A DNA stretch of 34,217 bases from Melioribacter sp. (lineage in GTDB: Bacteria; Bacteroidota; Ignavibacteria; Ignavibacteriales; Melioribacteraceae). The notes under the pieces were generated by a model, which had not been told where the DNA came from, searched no databases, and saw only the letters and a program-made list of their open reading frames with translations. The stretch covers positions 1 to 34,217 of the forward strand of contig JAHEZQ010000041.1 of assembly GCA_023250955.1 (NCBI GenBank), read 5' to 3'. The stretch's first letter is position 1. Every line of letters begins with the position of its first letter. Below are positions 1 to 8,302 of the stretch, piece by piece. A program made the translations under genes and the position numbers.

Positions 1-999
1 TTGATAGCAGTTTATTCCGGTAACTATAAAACTTTTTCTGAAAAATATAGATCGGTTTCCGGAGACTCTCTTAATATTGCCTACTATGCTCTTCCCAAAG
101 ATATTGATAATGCAAAAAATTCTTTTTCGGGACATTCTTCATATATGAAAGTTTTTGAAGAATTATTCGGGCCTTATCCGTTCATAAAAGAAAAATACAG
201 TGTTGCGGAATTTTGGTGGCAGGGCGGTGCGATGGAAAATCAAACGTTAACCGGAATCGGTTCTAATTTTGTAAGCGGCTTACGACTCAGTACTGATGTC
301 TTAATTCACGAACTTTCCCATCATTGGTGGGGAGATGCAGTAACACCAAAAACTTGGAAAGATATTTGGCTCAATGAAGGATTTGCTACTTATTCGGTTG
401 CTCTGTATTGGGAAAGGCAAGCCGGATTTAATGCGCTTCAATCAACATTAAGTTCCAAGTTTGGAACGTTTGATCATGGTACACTTTATAATCCGGGTAA
501 CGCCTTGTTCAGTGGTCTGGTTTATAATAAAGGCGGCTGGGTTCTGCATATGTTGAGGAAGGAAGTTGGTGATGGTGCATTTTTCAAAATATTGAAAGAG
601 TACTTTCTTAAATATAAATACAACAATGCTTCAACAAATGATTTCAAAAATCTTTGTGAAAAAACATCTAAAAAGAATTTGAATCAGTTTTTTAATCAAT
701 GGGTTTATAAAGGGGAAGGAATAATTGATATTGAAACCGATTGGAAAACGGTTCAAACTAATAATAAATATTATTCAGAAATTAGAATAAAACAGTTACA
801 AAAAGGTTATGATATTTATAAATTTCCAATTGATATTAAATTCATTTATGATAAACTGGATGATTATACTGTCTCAAGTTTTTATGTTTCATCGAAAGAC
901 ACAATAATAAATATTATGTCTAAAAAGAAACCGTCAAAAATTATTTTTGATCCGGATAAATGGTTACTAGCAAATATTAAAAAAGTTAATGATAAATAA
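1..999 (+). CDS. M1 family metallopeptidase (aminopeptidase N-like), 5'-truncated by the window edge
   Basis: Zinc aminopeptidase of the gluzincin M1 family, which removes N-terminal residues from peptides. In the visible 332 codons the substrate-recognition motif GAMEN is at residues 76-80, the zinc site HELSH at 103-107 and the third zinc ligand in NEGFATY at about E126, giving the HExxH-(18)-E spacing of the family. A GGWVLHMLR helix and a C-terminal beta-rich segment follow. The gene runs in from the left edge. M1 enzymes normally have an N-terminal beta domain of about 200 residues before GAMEN, so most of it is missing and the TTG at base 1 is not a real start. No signal peptide can be judged. 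The next gene, lpxH, starts 11 nt after the stop. The family call is certain; substrate and location are unknown. Confidence 0.93.
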   Translation: MIAVYSGNYKTFSEKYRSVSGDSLNIAYYALPKDIDNAKNSFSGHSSYMKVFEELFGPYPFIKEKYSVAEFWWQGGAMENQTLTGIGSNFVSGLRLSTDVLIHELSHHWWGDAVTPKTWKDIWLNEGFATYSVALYWERQAGFNALQSTLSSKFGTFDHGTLYNPGNALFSGLVYNKGGWVLHMLRKEVGDGAFFKILKEYFLKYKYNNASTNDFKNLCEKTSKKNLNQFFNQWVYKGEGIIDIETDWKTVQTNNKYYSEIRIKQLQKGYDIYKFPIDIKFIYDKLDDYTVSSFYVSSKDTIINIMSKKKPSKIIFDPDKWLLANIKKVNDK

Positions 1000-1010
1000 A
1001 TAACTGCCTA

Positions 1011-1733
1011 ATGAAGAAAACCTATTTTTTTATATCTGATATACATCTGGGACTTCAGTCTCCAGTAGTTGAAAAAGAAAAAGAAAAACTTCTTGTTAAA
1101 TTTTTAGATTATGCAAAAACATCGTGTGATGAATTATTTATTGTTGGTGATCTATTTGATTATTGGTTCGAATATAAACGCGTTATTCAAAAAGGATTTA
1201 TCAAAACTTTAGTCGCTCTTTCAGAATTAGTTGATTCGGGGAAGAAGGTCCATTATATAATCGGTAATCATGATTTTCTCCACCGTGATTTTTTTGAAAA
1301 GGAAATAGGAGTAAAACTATATCCTCAACCTATTGATACATTATTAAATGGTAAAAAATTTTTTATGGCTCATGGCGATGGTTTGGTCAAAAATGATCTT
1401 GGCTATAAAATATTAAAAAAGATTCTTCGAAATAAATTTTTACAAAAAATATATTCAATAGTTCATCCAGATCTTGGAATTAAGATAGCTAGCTCAACTA
1501 GTAAAACAAGCCGTGATTACACTGCTAATAAAAATTATGGGAAAGTAGATGGATTGTTCGAAACAGCAAAACTAAAAATTGATTCCGGATTTGATGTAGT
1601 AATCTTTGGTCATTCGCATGTTAGAACATTTGAAAAATATAAAAATGGTATTTATATAAACCTTGGTGCATGGCTGGATAAACCATGCTATGGTAAATTT
1701 TCAGAAACATTTGAGATAATTGATTGGAAATAA
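1011..1733 (+). CDS. lpxH: UDP-2,3-diacylglucosamine diphosphatase, LpxH type
   Basis: Calcineurin-like metallophosphoesterase, 240 aa, the usual LpxH length. LpxH hydrolyses UDP-2,3-diacylglucosamine to lipid X and UMP, the fourth step of lipid A synthesis, at the inner face of the cytoplasmic membrane. Metal-binding motifs appear in family order: D10-x-H12, GDLFDYW with D47, GNHD with N86 and H87, H121 in HGDG, and GHSH with H201 and H203. The Y-W after GDLFD and the DHGDG-like block favour LpxH over generic phosphodiesterases. The ATG at 1011 follows the M1 peptidase stop by 11 nt, and the stop lies 1 nt before the PBP ATG, so translation of the two is probably coupled. It implies an LPS-bearing outer membrane. 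Some related LpxH2-like proteins have other substrates, so the exact reaction is inferred. Confidence 0.85.
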   Translation: MKKTYFFISDIHLGLQSPVVEKEKEKLLVKFLDYAKTSCDELFIVGDLFDYWFEYKRVIQKGFIKTLVALSELVDSGKKVHYIIGNHDFLHRDFFEKEIGVKLYPQPIDTLLNGKKFFMAHGDGLVKNDLGYKILKKILRNKFLQKIYSIVHPDLGIKIASSTSKTSRDYTANKNYGKVDGLFETAKLKIDSGFDVVIFGHSHVRTFEKYKNGIYINLGAWLDKPCYGKFSETFEIIDWK

Positions 1734-1734
1734 G

Positions 1735-4050
1735 ATGGACATAAAACAAAAACCCAATTTTGCAAATAAACTAAAAAAGCCTGATAAGAAAACTTTAAAA
1801 TATATTTTGATTGGCGGCGGAATTTTTATTGTAGTGGCAATATTTTTATTCATGCAATATGTTTCTGAAGGACTGCCATCACTTGAAGAATTGGAAAATC
1901 CAAGCGCACAACTTGCAACAAATGTTTGGAGTAAAGACGGACAGTTAATCGGGTCGTTCTTTAATGAGAATCGTGTTGAAGTTAGTATTGACAGTATTCC
2001 TGTCAATGTAATCAACGCATTGATTGCAACCGAGGATAAGAATTTTTATCATCACTGGGGAGTAGATCTTCAGCGTTTTGTTAAAGCAATGGTTAAAAAC
2101 GTTTTACTCTTCAAACGTGAAGGTGCCAGTACAATTACGCAGCAGCTTGCTAAAAATTTATACGGTTTGAAAAGCCGGAATGAATCCGCACGTGGTACAA
2201 TTATAAGAAAGATTAGAGAATGGATTACTGCGATCCAAATTGAAAAAAATTATACAAAGCGTGAAATACTGGAGATGTATTTTAATACATCTTACTTCGG
2301 ACATGGTGCTTACGGATTAAGTGTGGCTGCAAGAGTATATTTTAATAAAAGTGTGAAAGAACTTACAATTACAGATGCTGGTGTTTTAATCTCACTTCTT
2401 AAATCTAATGTCTATTACGATCCTTTTAATAGATATGAAAATTCCTTACGTCGAAGAAATCTTGTAATGAAAAATATGGTTGATGATGAATATTTATCCG
2501 AATCGGAATATGAGAAATTGAAACTGGAACCGATCAAACTTTCATATAAAAAAATTGAAGAAGGAATTCGTGGTGGTCTTGCACCTCACTTTCTTGAATA
2601 TATCCGTCAGCAGGTTCAAAAACTTTCACCGAAGTATGGAATTAATCTCTATCAGGGCGGATATAATATTTACACTTCGTTAGATAGCCGCATGCAGAAG
2701 ATGGCAGTTGATGCTGCTCAAAAACATCTTGAGACCTTTCAAAAAGAGTTTGACAGATTTTGGAATTGGCAAAAATATCCCGAAGTACTTAAAGACTTGA
2801 TAGATAAAGCTATTAAAAATAGACCAGACTATCGCTCTGCAATTAATCAGAGTGAAAAACAGATTATATATAATCAACTTTTACACGATAAAACTTTTAG
2901 CGACTCAGTTAAAAGTATTGGCAAAAGAATTGAGGTCGGGTTTGTAGCAATAGATCCAAAGAACGGTGAGATTAGAGCAATGGTAGGCGGACGCGATCAA
3001 AAATTTTTATATGGATTAAATCATGCAACACAAATCCACCGTCAGCCTGGTTCTGCGTTTAAACCAATTGTATATTCTGTTGCTATTGATAACGGTTTAT
3101 ATCCTGCTTATCCGATAATGAATGCTCGTTTTTTGTACGATGATGGTTCTGCTAAACCTTGGAGCCCAGTTAATTTTGAAGATCAGGGAACCGGAAGGTT
3201 TATGACTTTAAGAGACGCGCTAGCTCACTCAACAAATATTATTGCTGCACGTTTGATAATAGAAGGCCATGCACCGCTTTGGAAAATTGGTAGATTTGCT
3301 GAGAAGCTAGGAATAAAATCTAAACTTGATTTGGTCCCTTCGATTTCATTGGGCTCCTCAGTAGTTTCACCTATTGAACTAACTTCGGCATACGCAACAC
3401 TTGCGAATCGCGGAATTTACAATGAGCCCATTTCTATTTTAAGAATTGAAGATAAAGACGGCGTTCTTGTTGAAAATTTTACTTCTTCGACCAGTGAAGC
3501 GATTCCGGAGGAGACAAATTATATTGTTGTTGACATGTTACAATCGGCTATTAATTACGGTACTAGTGCATCTGCACGTTCAGTTTACAATTTTCAAAGA
3601 CCGGCTGCAGGAAAGACAGGTACCACACAAGATTATACTGATGCCTGGTATGTTGGTTTTACTCCTCAATTAGCTGCTGGTGTGTGGGTTGGTTTTGATG
3701 ATCAACGAGTTTCATTTACTGGTACATACGGCCAAGGTGCAAGAGCTGCTTTACCAATTTGGGCAATTTTTATGAAAGAAGTTTATGATAAATTAAATTT
3801 ACCTGTAGAAGATTTTGTTAAACCATCTAGTGGTAATATTGTTGAAGCTAGATTTTGTAAAGAATCTATTTATGAATTAGGTGACCCCAAATTATACTCT
3901 GCTGATTGTAGGACTGGTGTATTGTCAGATATAATTAACATTAAAGATATGCCTCCTACTTTTGATGCTTATCGTGATACTACAATGAAATTTTTTGACC
4001 GCTACCAAATAAAAGATACAGTAAGACATGAAGCCAGGGAGATACGATAA
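1735..4050 (+). CDS. mrcA: Class A penicillin-binding protein (PBP1A-like): glycosyltransferase plus transpeptidase
   Basis: Bifunctional peptidoglycan synthase, 771 aa, anchored in the inner membrane by one segment at about residues 22-41. The GT51 glycosyltransferase domain (about 60-235) has catalytic E100 in ATEDKNFY, the GASTITQQLAKN block at 130-141 and the REILEMYFN block. It polymerises lipid II. The transpeptidase domain (about 400-700) has SxxK at S440-K443 (PGSAFKP), SxN at S499-N501 and KTGT at 627-630, so both activities look intact. An in-frame TTG lies 15 nt upstream at 1720 inside lpxH. I prefer the ATG at 1735, which begins 1 nt after the lpxH stop. Downstream is an uncharacterised anchored protein after 38 nt. 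The 1A versus 1C assignment is uncertain; lack of an obvious C-terminal 1C domain favours 1A-like. Confidence 0.93.
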   Translation: MDIKQKPNFANKLKKPDKKTLKYILIGGGIFIVVAIFLFMQYVSEGLPSLEELENPSAQLATNVWSKDGQLIGSFFNENRVEVSIDSIPVNVINALIATEDKNFYHHWGVDLQRFVKAMVKNVLLFKREGASTITQQLAKNLYGLKSRNESARGTIIRKIREWITAIQIEKNYTKREILEMYFNTSYFGHGAYGLSVAARVYFNKSVKELTITDAGVLISLLKSNVYYDPFNRYENSLRRRNLVMKNMVDDEYLSESEYEKLKLEPIKLSYKKIEEGIRGGLAPHFLEYIRQQVQKLSPKYGINLYQGGYNIYTSLDSRMQKMAVDAAQKHLETFQKEFDRFWNWQKYPEVLKDLIDKAIKNRPDYRSAINQSEKQIIYNQLLHDKTFSDSVKSIGKRIEVGFVAIDPKNGEIRAMVGGRDQKFLYGLNHATQIHRQPGSAFKPIVYSVAIDNGLYPAYPIMNARFLYDDGSAKPWSPVNFEDQGTGRFMTLRDALAHSTNIIAARLIIEGHAPLWKIGRFAEKLGIKSKLDLVPSISLGSSVVSPIELTSAYATLANRGIYNEPISILRIEDKDGVLVENFTSSTSEAIPEETNYIVVDMLQSAINYGTSASARSVYNFQRPAAGKTGTTQDYTDAWYVGFTPQLAAGVWVGFDDQRVSFTGTYGQGARAALPIWAIFMKEVYDKLNLPVEDFVKPSSGNIVEARFCKESIYELGDPKLYSADCRTGVLSDIINIKDMPPTFDAYRDTTMKFFDRYQIKDTVRHEAREIR

Positions 4051-4088
4051 GTTTTTAAGGTGTCTATTAATAATTAAATCTGGTTGAT

Positions 4089-5018
4089 ATGAAAAAGATA
4101 ATATTAGTAATCTTTAGTACTCTTATTTGCCTGATGATTGGTTTGGTTATATACACTTATAAACCTGATTATAGAATAGTTGCCCAGGACACTAATGATA
4201 TTTCAGAAGGAATTAAAGCTGTAGAAAAGATTGCTGATCAATACGAATTATTAAACGTTGCCAAGAGTGCTAGACTACAAGAAGTTCAATTCGCTGCATT
4301 TAATAAGTTAACTTTTCCTGGAATTCAATATTGGAAAAATGCATTTGAAGTGATTCCGGAAATTAATCGACTAGAGGTTATAGTAAAATTTTTACCTCTC
4401 ATTGATTTTTTAAGTAATAAAGAAATTGTTAGTGCATTGGGACAAATAGTTTCTTTAGAAGCTATATGGGATACTACAAAGCAGGATTACGGACATGTGA
4501 CTAATTATGATGATAGATTTAAACCAATTGTATCTCATGAAAAAACAATATTAGGTTTTTATTTTCAATGCGATATTGTACTTAATAACCTACCAAAACG
4601 TATTACAATAGCAAGTTGGCCTGAATTTTTAGAAAAAATTGGAAGTGATTATGTCCCCGATAGTATGCCAACTATAAAAACGGAAGCGTTATTTGAACCC
4701 TTTATTCAAGAAATTTCTCAACAATTGTTAGAAAAAATAATTTTAAGTCCTGATAGATTGTTTGTTCATAATATCTATGAAAACCCCAACGAGACAGTAT
4801 CTAATTGTGTTCGTAAATTAGCTGTTAAGTTTTTAACTGATCAGGTGCTTTTAGATAAAATAGCAATGCAGAATAAGTTTGTTGAAGAAGTGCGATTAGC
4901 TGCCATTGATAAACTGACTGACGAAAAATTATTACAAAAATTTGTTACTCGGGATTCAAGTCAGGCTATTCGCGAACATGCTCAAAAAAAATTAGAAGAC
5001 CTTAAAATTCCTAAATAA
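4089..5018 (+). CDS. Uncharacterised membrane-anchored protein with HEAT-like repeats
   Basis: I do not recognise the family. It has 309 aa with an N-terminal hydrophobic segment at about residues 4-23, which could be an uncleaved anchor or a signal peptide. The remainder is polar and helix-rich. A repeat pattern with leucines followed by V-x-x-A-A-x-x-K-L-T occurs at about 54-75 and 254-276, and a degenerate copy is at 281-305; another helix pair at about 240-253 may belong to the array. This resembles the HEAT-like repeats (LL..IA.......VR.AA...LTD) found in many bacterial scaffold proteins. The middle (about 80-235) has no repeat I can see. It lies 38 nt after the class A PBP gene on the same strand, so an envelope role as a protein-binding scaffold is possible but is inference only. 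Confidence 0.75.
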   Translation: MKKIILVIFSTLICLMIGLVIYTYKPDYRIVAQDTNDISEGIKAVEKIADQYELLNVAKSARLQEVQFAAFNKLTFPGIQYWKNAFEVIPEINRLEVIVKFLPLIDFLSNKEIVSALGQIVSLEAIWDTTKQDYGHVTNYDDRFKPIVSHEKTILGFYFQCDIVLNNLPKRITIASWPEFLEKIGSDYVPDSMPTIKTEALFEPFIQEISQQLLEKIILSPDRLFVHNIYENPNETVSNCVRKLAVKFLTDQVLLDKIAMQNKFVEEVRLAAIDKLTDEKLLQKFVTRDSSQAIREHAQKKLEDLKIPK

Positions 5019-5150
5019 ATATGTAATGATGATTATCAGTCTATTTTAGAAAATCAATAGCGTTATAAACTACTATAAAAAATTTTTTGAAATAGTCTTA
5101 GTTGTAAGAAAGATTTTTTAATATCAACTAAATTTATAACTTTAACTCAT

Positions 5151-5234
5151 GCCCGGATGGCGGAATTGGTAGACGCGCTAGCTTCAGGAGCTAGTGAGAG
5201 CAATCTCGTAGGGGTTCGAGTCCCCTTTTGGGCA
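5151..5234 (+). tRNA. tRNA-Leu, anticodon CAG
   Basis: An 84-nt class II tRNA. Acceptor arm GCCCGGA (5151-5157) pairs with TTTGGGC (5227-5233) through G-C and G-T pairs, with discriminator A at 5234, as expected for leucine. The anticodon stem is CTAGC/GCTAG around loop TTCAGGA, giving anticodon CAG, which reads CUG. A long variable arm (GAGAGCAATCTC) and the T arm AGGGG-TTCGAGT-CCCCT are clear. The 3' CCA is not encoded; the DNA continues CACA. No terminator follows, and the hpnC reading frame opens only 8 nt downstream. Confidence 0.97.
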
Positions 5235-5242
5235 CAAAAATT

Positions 5243-6100
5243 TTGTGGGTAAAAAATATTTCATTAGAATCTGCATATAATACAGCGCTTCAGTTCGCAA
5301 AGTCACATTACGAAAACTTTCCGGTAGTTTCATTATTCCTTCCACAACAATTGAGAAAACATATTGCCGTGGTTTATCAATTTGCACGACAGGCAGATGA
5401 TATTGCGGACGAAGGAGAAAAGAAATCAGAAATAAGAATTCAGAATTTAGAATTATATCAGAGTATATTTTCAAAAACTATGGAAGGGGAATATGAAAAC
5501 GATTTTTGGAATGCGTTACATAATACGATCACAGAATTTAACCTCACAACTAAATATTTTTATGATTTGTTGAGTGCTTTCAAACAAGATATTTCTAAGA
5601 CACGATACAATTCTTTCGATGAGATAATTAATTATTGTGAACGGTCTGCAAATCCGGTTGGAAGGATAGTTCTGGAATTATTTAATATACGTGAAGAGGG
5701 AGCACTCAAATATTCAGATGCAATTTGTACAGCGCTTCAACTTACCAATTTCTATCAAGATGTTTCAATAGATATTAAAAAAGACCGGATTTATATACCT
5801 ATTGATGAGATGGAAAAATTTGATGTAAAACTTAATCAGTTTGAGTTAAAGCAAAATAATACTAAGTTTGAACAGTTATTGAAATATCAGGTAGATCGAA
5901 CAAAGGATTATTTTTCATTAGGGAGAAATCTTTTTCCAAGATTACCTGGCAAACTTGAGAAGCAAATTAAGGCAACGGTTTTGGGCGGAGAAAAAATTCT
6001 TGAAAAAATTGAAAAAATTAATTATGATATTCTAAATCATCGCCCGAAACTTTCTAAAATAGATTATTTTAATATTTTATTAAAAGCATTAATTAAATAG
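5243..6100 (+). CDS. hpnC: Squalene synthase-like HpnC (hydroxysqualene synthase)
   Basis: Head-to-head isoprenoid synthase family, 285 aa from the chosen start. In the characterised bacterial route HpnC converts presqualene diphosphate to hydroxysqualene. The N-terminal SHYENFPV segment followed by a LPQQLRKHI block is typical of HpnC. The two aspartate-rich Mg-diphosphate sites are DDIAD at 52-56 and DVSID at 173-177. The start is unusual: no ATG exists near the conserved N-terminus. In-frame TTG codons lie at 5228 (inside the tRNA-Leu acceptor stem) and 5243. I choose 5243 because it is outside the tRNA and gives a normal-length N-terminus, though no good ribosome-binding site is visible. 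The stop is followed by T and then the hpnD ATG. It could act in carotenoid synthesis instead, but the hpnD-hpnE context argues for squalene. Confidence 0.85.
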   Translation: MWVKNISLESAYNTALQFAKSHYENFPVVSLFLPQQLRKHIAVVYQFARQADDIADEGEKKSEIRIQNLELYQSIFSKTMEGEYENDFWNALHNTITEFNLTTKYFYDLLSAFKQDISKTRYNSFDEIINYCERSANPVGRIVLELFNIREEGALKYSDAICTALQLTNFYQDVSIDIKKDRIYIPIDEMEKFDVKLNQFELKQNNTKFEQLLKYQVDRTKDYFSLGRNLFPRLPGKLEKQIKATVLGGEKILEKIEKINYDILNHRPKLSKIDYFNILLKALIK

Positions 6101-6101
6101 T

Positions 6102-6944
6102 ATGGCAGATAATACAAAAGAAATAGCAAAAGAAAGTAACAGCAGTTTCTATTACAGTTTTTCTCTTTTGGCTAAACCGAAAAGAGATGCAATGAACACT
6201 GTTTACGCATTCTGCCGTAAGACAGATGATATTGTTGATGAAGGAAGCGAACCTGAAGAATTAAAGTTCGAACGCTTACGCAAGTGGAGAATTGAATTAG
6301 AAAAAGCCTTGTACGGGACATCAGATTACCAGCTCTTTAACAAACTTGCTGCAATAATCAAACAATTCAATATTCCTATTGATCCTTTCTTCGAACTAAT
6401 TGTTGGAATGGAAATGGATTTGCAGCGCAAACGCTATCCAAGTTTTGATGAATTAAAACTATACTGTTATTGTGTCGCTTCAACAGTTGGATTAATATGT
6501 ATAGAAATTTTTGGCTATAAGAATAAATCCGCAAAGGATTATGCTATTAATCTTGGACTTGCTATGCAACTCACTAATATTCTACGTGACGTTAAAAAAG
6601 ATTCTGATAAAGGAAGAATTTATCTGCCACAAAAGGATATGAATTATTTCAATTATTCTGAAAACGATTTGATCGAGGGAAAATATAATCCGGAATTTGT
6701 TTCATTGATGAAATATGAAGCAGCACGGGCCGAAGAATTTTTTAAGAAGGCTGATCAATTTCTTGATTTCGAAGATAAGCCCTCTATGTTCCCTGCAAGA
6801 GCAATGCAGCACATCTATCATAAACTTCTTACAAAAATTGATGCTGAGAATTACGATGTATTTACAAAAAAAATAAAAGTAGGAAAGTTAGAGAAAGCTG
6901 CAATCTCACTTGGGGTTTGGGCAAAGTATAGCTTAGTTTACTAA
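6102..6944 (+). CDS. hpnD: Presqualene diphosphate synthase HpnD
   Basis: Paralogue of the preceding gene in the squalene/phytoene synthase family, 280 aa. HpnD condenses two farnesyl diphosphates into presqualene diphosphate, the first committed step. The family motifs are KTDDIVDEG with D42, D43 and D46, and QLTNILRDVKKD with D163 and D167, each binding the Mg-diphosphate of one substrate. RKRYPSFDELKLYCY and the AASTVG-like segment are typical of the HpnD/CrtB branch. It starts 1 nt after the hpnC stop, and its stop codon overlaps the hpnE ATG (TAATG), so the three genes look like one translationally coupled unit. By sequence alone it could be read as phytoene synthase; the three-gene order decides the call. 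Confidence 0.88.
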   Translation: MADNTKEIAKESNSSFYYSFSLLAKPKRDAMNTVYAFCRKTDDIVDEGSEPEELKFERLRKWRIELEKALYGTSDYQLFNKLAAIIKQFNIPIDPFFELIVGMEMDLQRKRYPSFDELKLYCYCVASTVGLICIEIFGYKNKSAKDYAINLGLAMQLTNILRDVKKDSDKGRIYLPQKDMNYFNYSENDLIEGKYNPEFVSLMKYEAARAEEFFKKADQFLDFEDKPSMFPARAMQHIYHKLLTKIDAENYDVFTKKIKVGKLEKAAISLGVWAKYSLVY

Positions 6945-8236
6945 TGAAACGTGTTATAGTTGTTGGTGGGGGATTTGCCGGATTAACAGCATCTGTTTAT
7001 CTCGCGGAAAATAATTTTGATGTCACACTTCTTGAAGCATCCCCTAAATTAGGTGGTCGTGCATACTCGCTTTATAATCAAAAGTACGATGATTACTATG
7101 ATAATGGCCAGCACATATTAATGGGCTGTTACGAAGAGACATTATCATTCCTAAAAAAAATTAATTCAATTGATAATATTGAATTCCAAAACTCACTAAA
7201 AGTACCATTCGTTCAAAAAGGAGGCGGAATAGCTGAACTTAGATCATACAAAAAATTCTATCCTCTAAATCTTCTGTTGGGAATACTTAATTTCAAAGTG
7301 TTAAGTATTAAAGAGAGATTAAAGGTAATTGATTTCTTTCTCGATTTAATGTGCTGCTATTCTTGTGATCTCCAAGATAAAACTGTTAAAGATTGGCTTG
7401 AATGTAAGAAGCAATCTGCAAATACAATAAAATCATTTTGGGAAATTTTGGTTGTTGGTACACTTAACACAACAATAGAAAAAGCTTCGGCAGAAATATT
7501 TAGTGAGATTCTGCAGCGAATATTTCTAAGTGGGAATGAGGCAGCTACGATTGTTCTACCAAAAGCATCTATAGAAAAATTTTATGTAGAAAATGCAAAT
7601 CACTTTATCAAAACAAATAACGGGGAAATAATTCTTTCTGAACGAGTAAATCGAATGGAAATTAAGAATAATAAAATTCTCAAGATCAAAACGGAAAATA
7701 AATCCTATTCAGATTTTGATTTTGTAATTATGGCCATTCCGGAATTTGCTGCAAAAAAAATAATGACTGACTCAAATATTTCTTTCGATCTTCCTGAGTT
7801 TGAATATTCTCCAATATTAAATGTTCATCTTTGGCTAAAGGAAAATCCATTCAGGGAAAGATTCTACGGATTTATTGGTTCGCAAATACATTGGCTCTTT
7901 AACCATGGTAAACACATCAGTTTGACGACTAGTTCAGCTGACAATTTGATTAATTTAGATAGTAGTGAGATAATAAGACATTTTTGTTCGGAGATAGAAT
8001 TATATTTTCCTATATTTAAAAGAGAAATGGTGATTGATTCACAAGTAATTAAAGAAAAACGTGCAACATTTATTCCAAATACTGCATCAACAGAAAGAAG
8101 AAAAAAATTTAATTGGCAGTTAGAAAATTTTCTAGTCGCAGGAGATTGGACAAACACTGGTTTACCTGCGACGATTGAAAGTGCAGTATTGAGCGGTAGA
8201 ATTGCAGCAACACATGTTATATCTTCTCTTAAATGA
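6944..8236 (+). CDS. hpnE: Hydroxysqualene dehydroxylase HpnE (FAD-dependent)
   Basis: Flavin amine-oxidase/phytoene-desaturase-like fold, 430 aa. HpnE reduces hydroxysqualene to squalene using FAD. The dinucleotide-binding motif VVGGGFAGL sits at 6-14 with the acidic end of beta-2 at about E31, followed by the GGRAYS block and the DNGQHILMGCY segment characteristic of HpnE. Near the C-terminus the second FAD-contact motif GDWTNTGLPATIESAVLSG is intact. It overlaps hpnD by one base (TAATG). No squalene-hopene cyclase, oxidase or other squalene user follows; citrate synthase comes next after 66 nt with its own ribosome-binding site. A carotenoid desaturase role is less likely given the pairing with hpnC and hpnD. 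Confidence 0.87.
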   Translation: MKRVIVVGGGFAGLTASVYLAENNFDVTLLEASPKLGGRAYSLYNQKYDDYYDNGQHILMGCYEETLSFLKKINSIDNIEFQNSLKVPFVQKGGGIAELRSYKKFYPLNLLLGILNFKVLSIKERLKVIDFFLDLMCCYSCDLQDKTVKDWLECKKQSANTIKSFWEILVVGTLNTTIEKASAEIFSEILQRIFLSGNEAATIVLPKASIEKFYVENANHFIKTNNGEIILSERVNRMEIKNNKILKIKTENKSYSDFDFVIMAIPEFAAKKIMTDSNISFDLPEFEYSPILNVHLWLKENPFRERFYGFIGSQIHWLFNHGKHISLTTSSADNLINLDSSEIIRHFCSEIELYFPIFKREMVIDSQVIKEKRATFIPNTASTERRKKFNWQLENFLVAGDWTNTGLPATIESAVLSGRIAATHVISSLK

Positions 8237-8293
8237 AATTGAATTCATTTTCTGAGAATTAATATAGAAAACAAATACTGCAATAATCAAAAC

Positions 8294-8298
8294 GGAGG
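8294..8298 (+). promoter_or_regulatory. Shine-Dalgarno site of the citrate synthase gene
   Basis: GGAGG lies 4 nt before the ATG at 8303, confirming that start. It is one of the strongest ribosome-binding sites in the window and suggests independent, efficient translation of citrate synthase rather than coupling to hpnE. Confidence 0.75.
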
Positions 8299-8302
8299 AA
8301 TT

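Noticed and set aside
1720-1734. TTG start for the class A PBP, 15 nt upstream of the ATG
   Set aside because: It lies inside lpxH, adds only five residues without family support, and the ATG at 1735 directly after the lpxH stop is a normal coupled start.
5137-5144. TAACTTTA before tRNA-Leu as a -7 box
   Set aside because: One mismatch to TAnnTTTG, only 6 nt before the tRNA, and no -33 element at the right distance.
5228-5242. TTG start for hpnC inside tRNA-Leu
   Set aside because: It falls within the acceptor stem; the extra residues are not conserved in HpnC and translation from a folded tRNA end is implausible.
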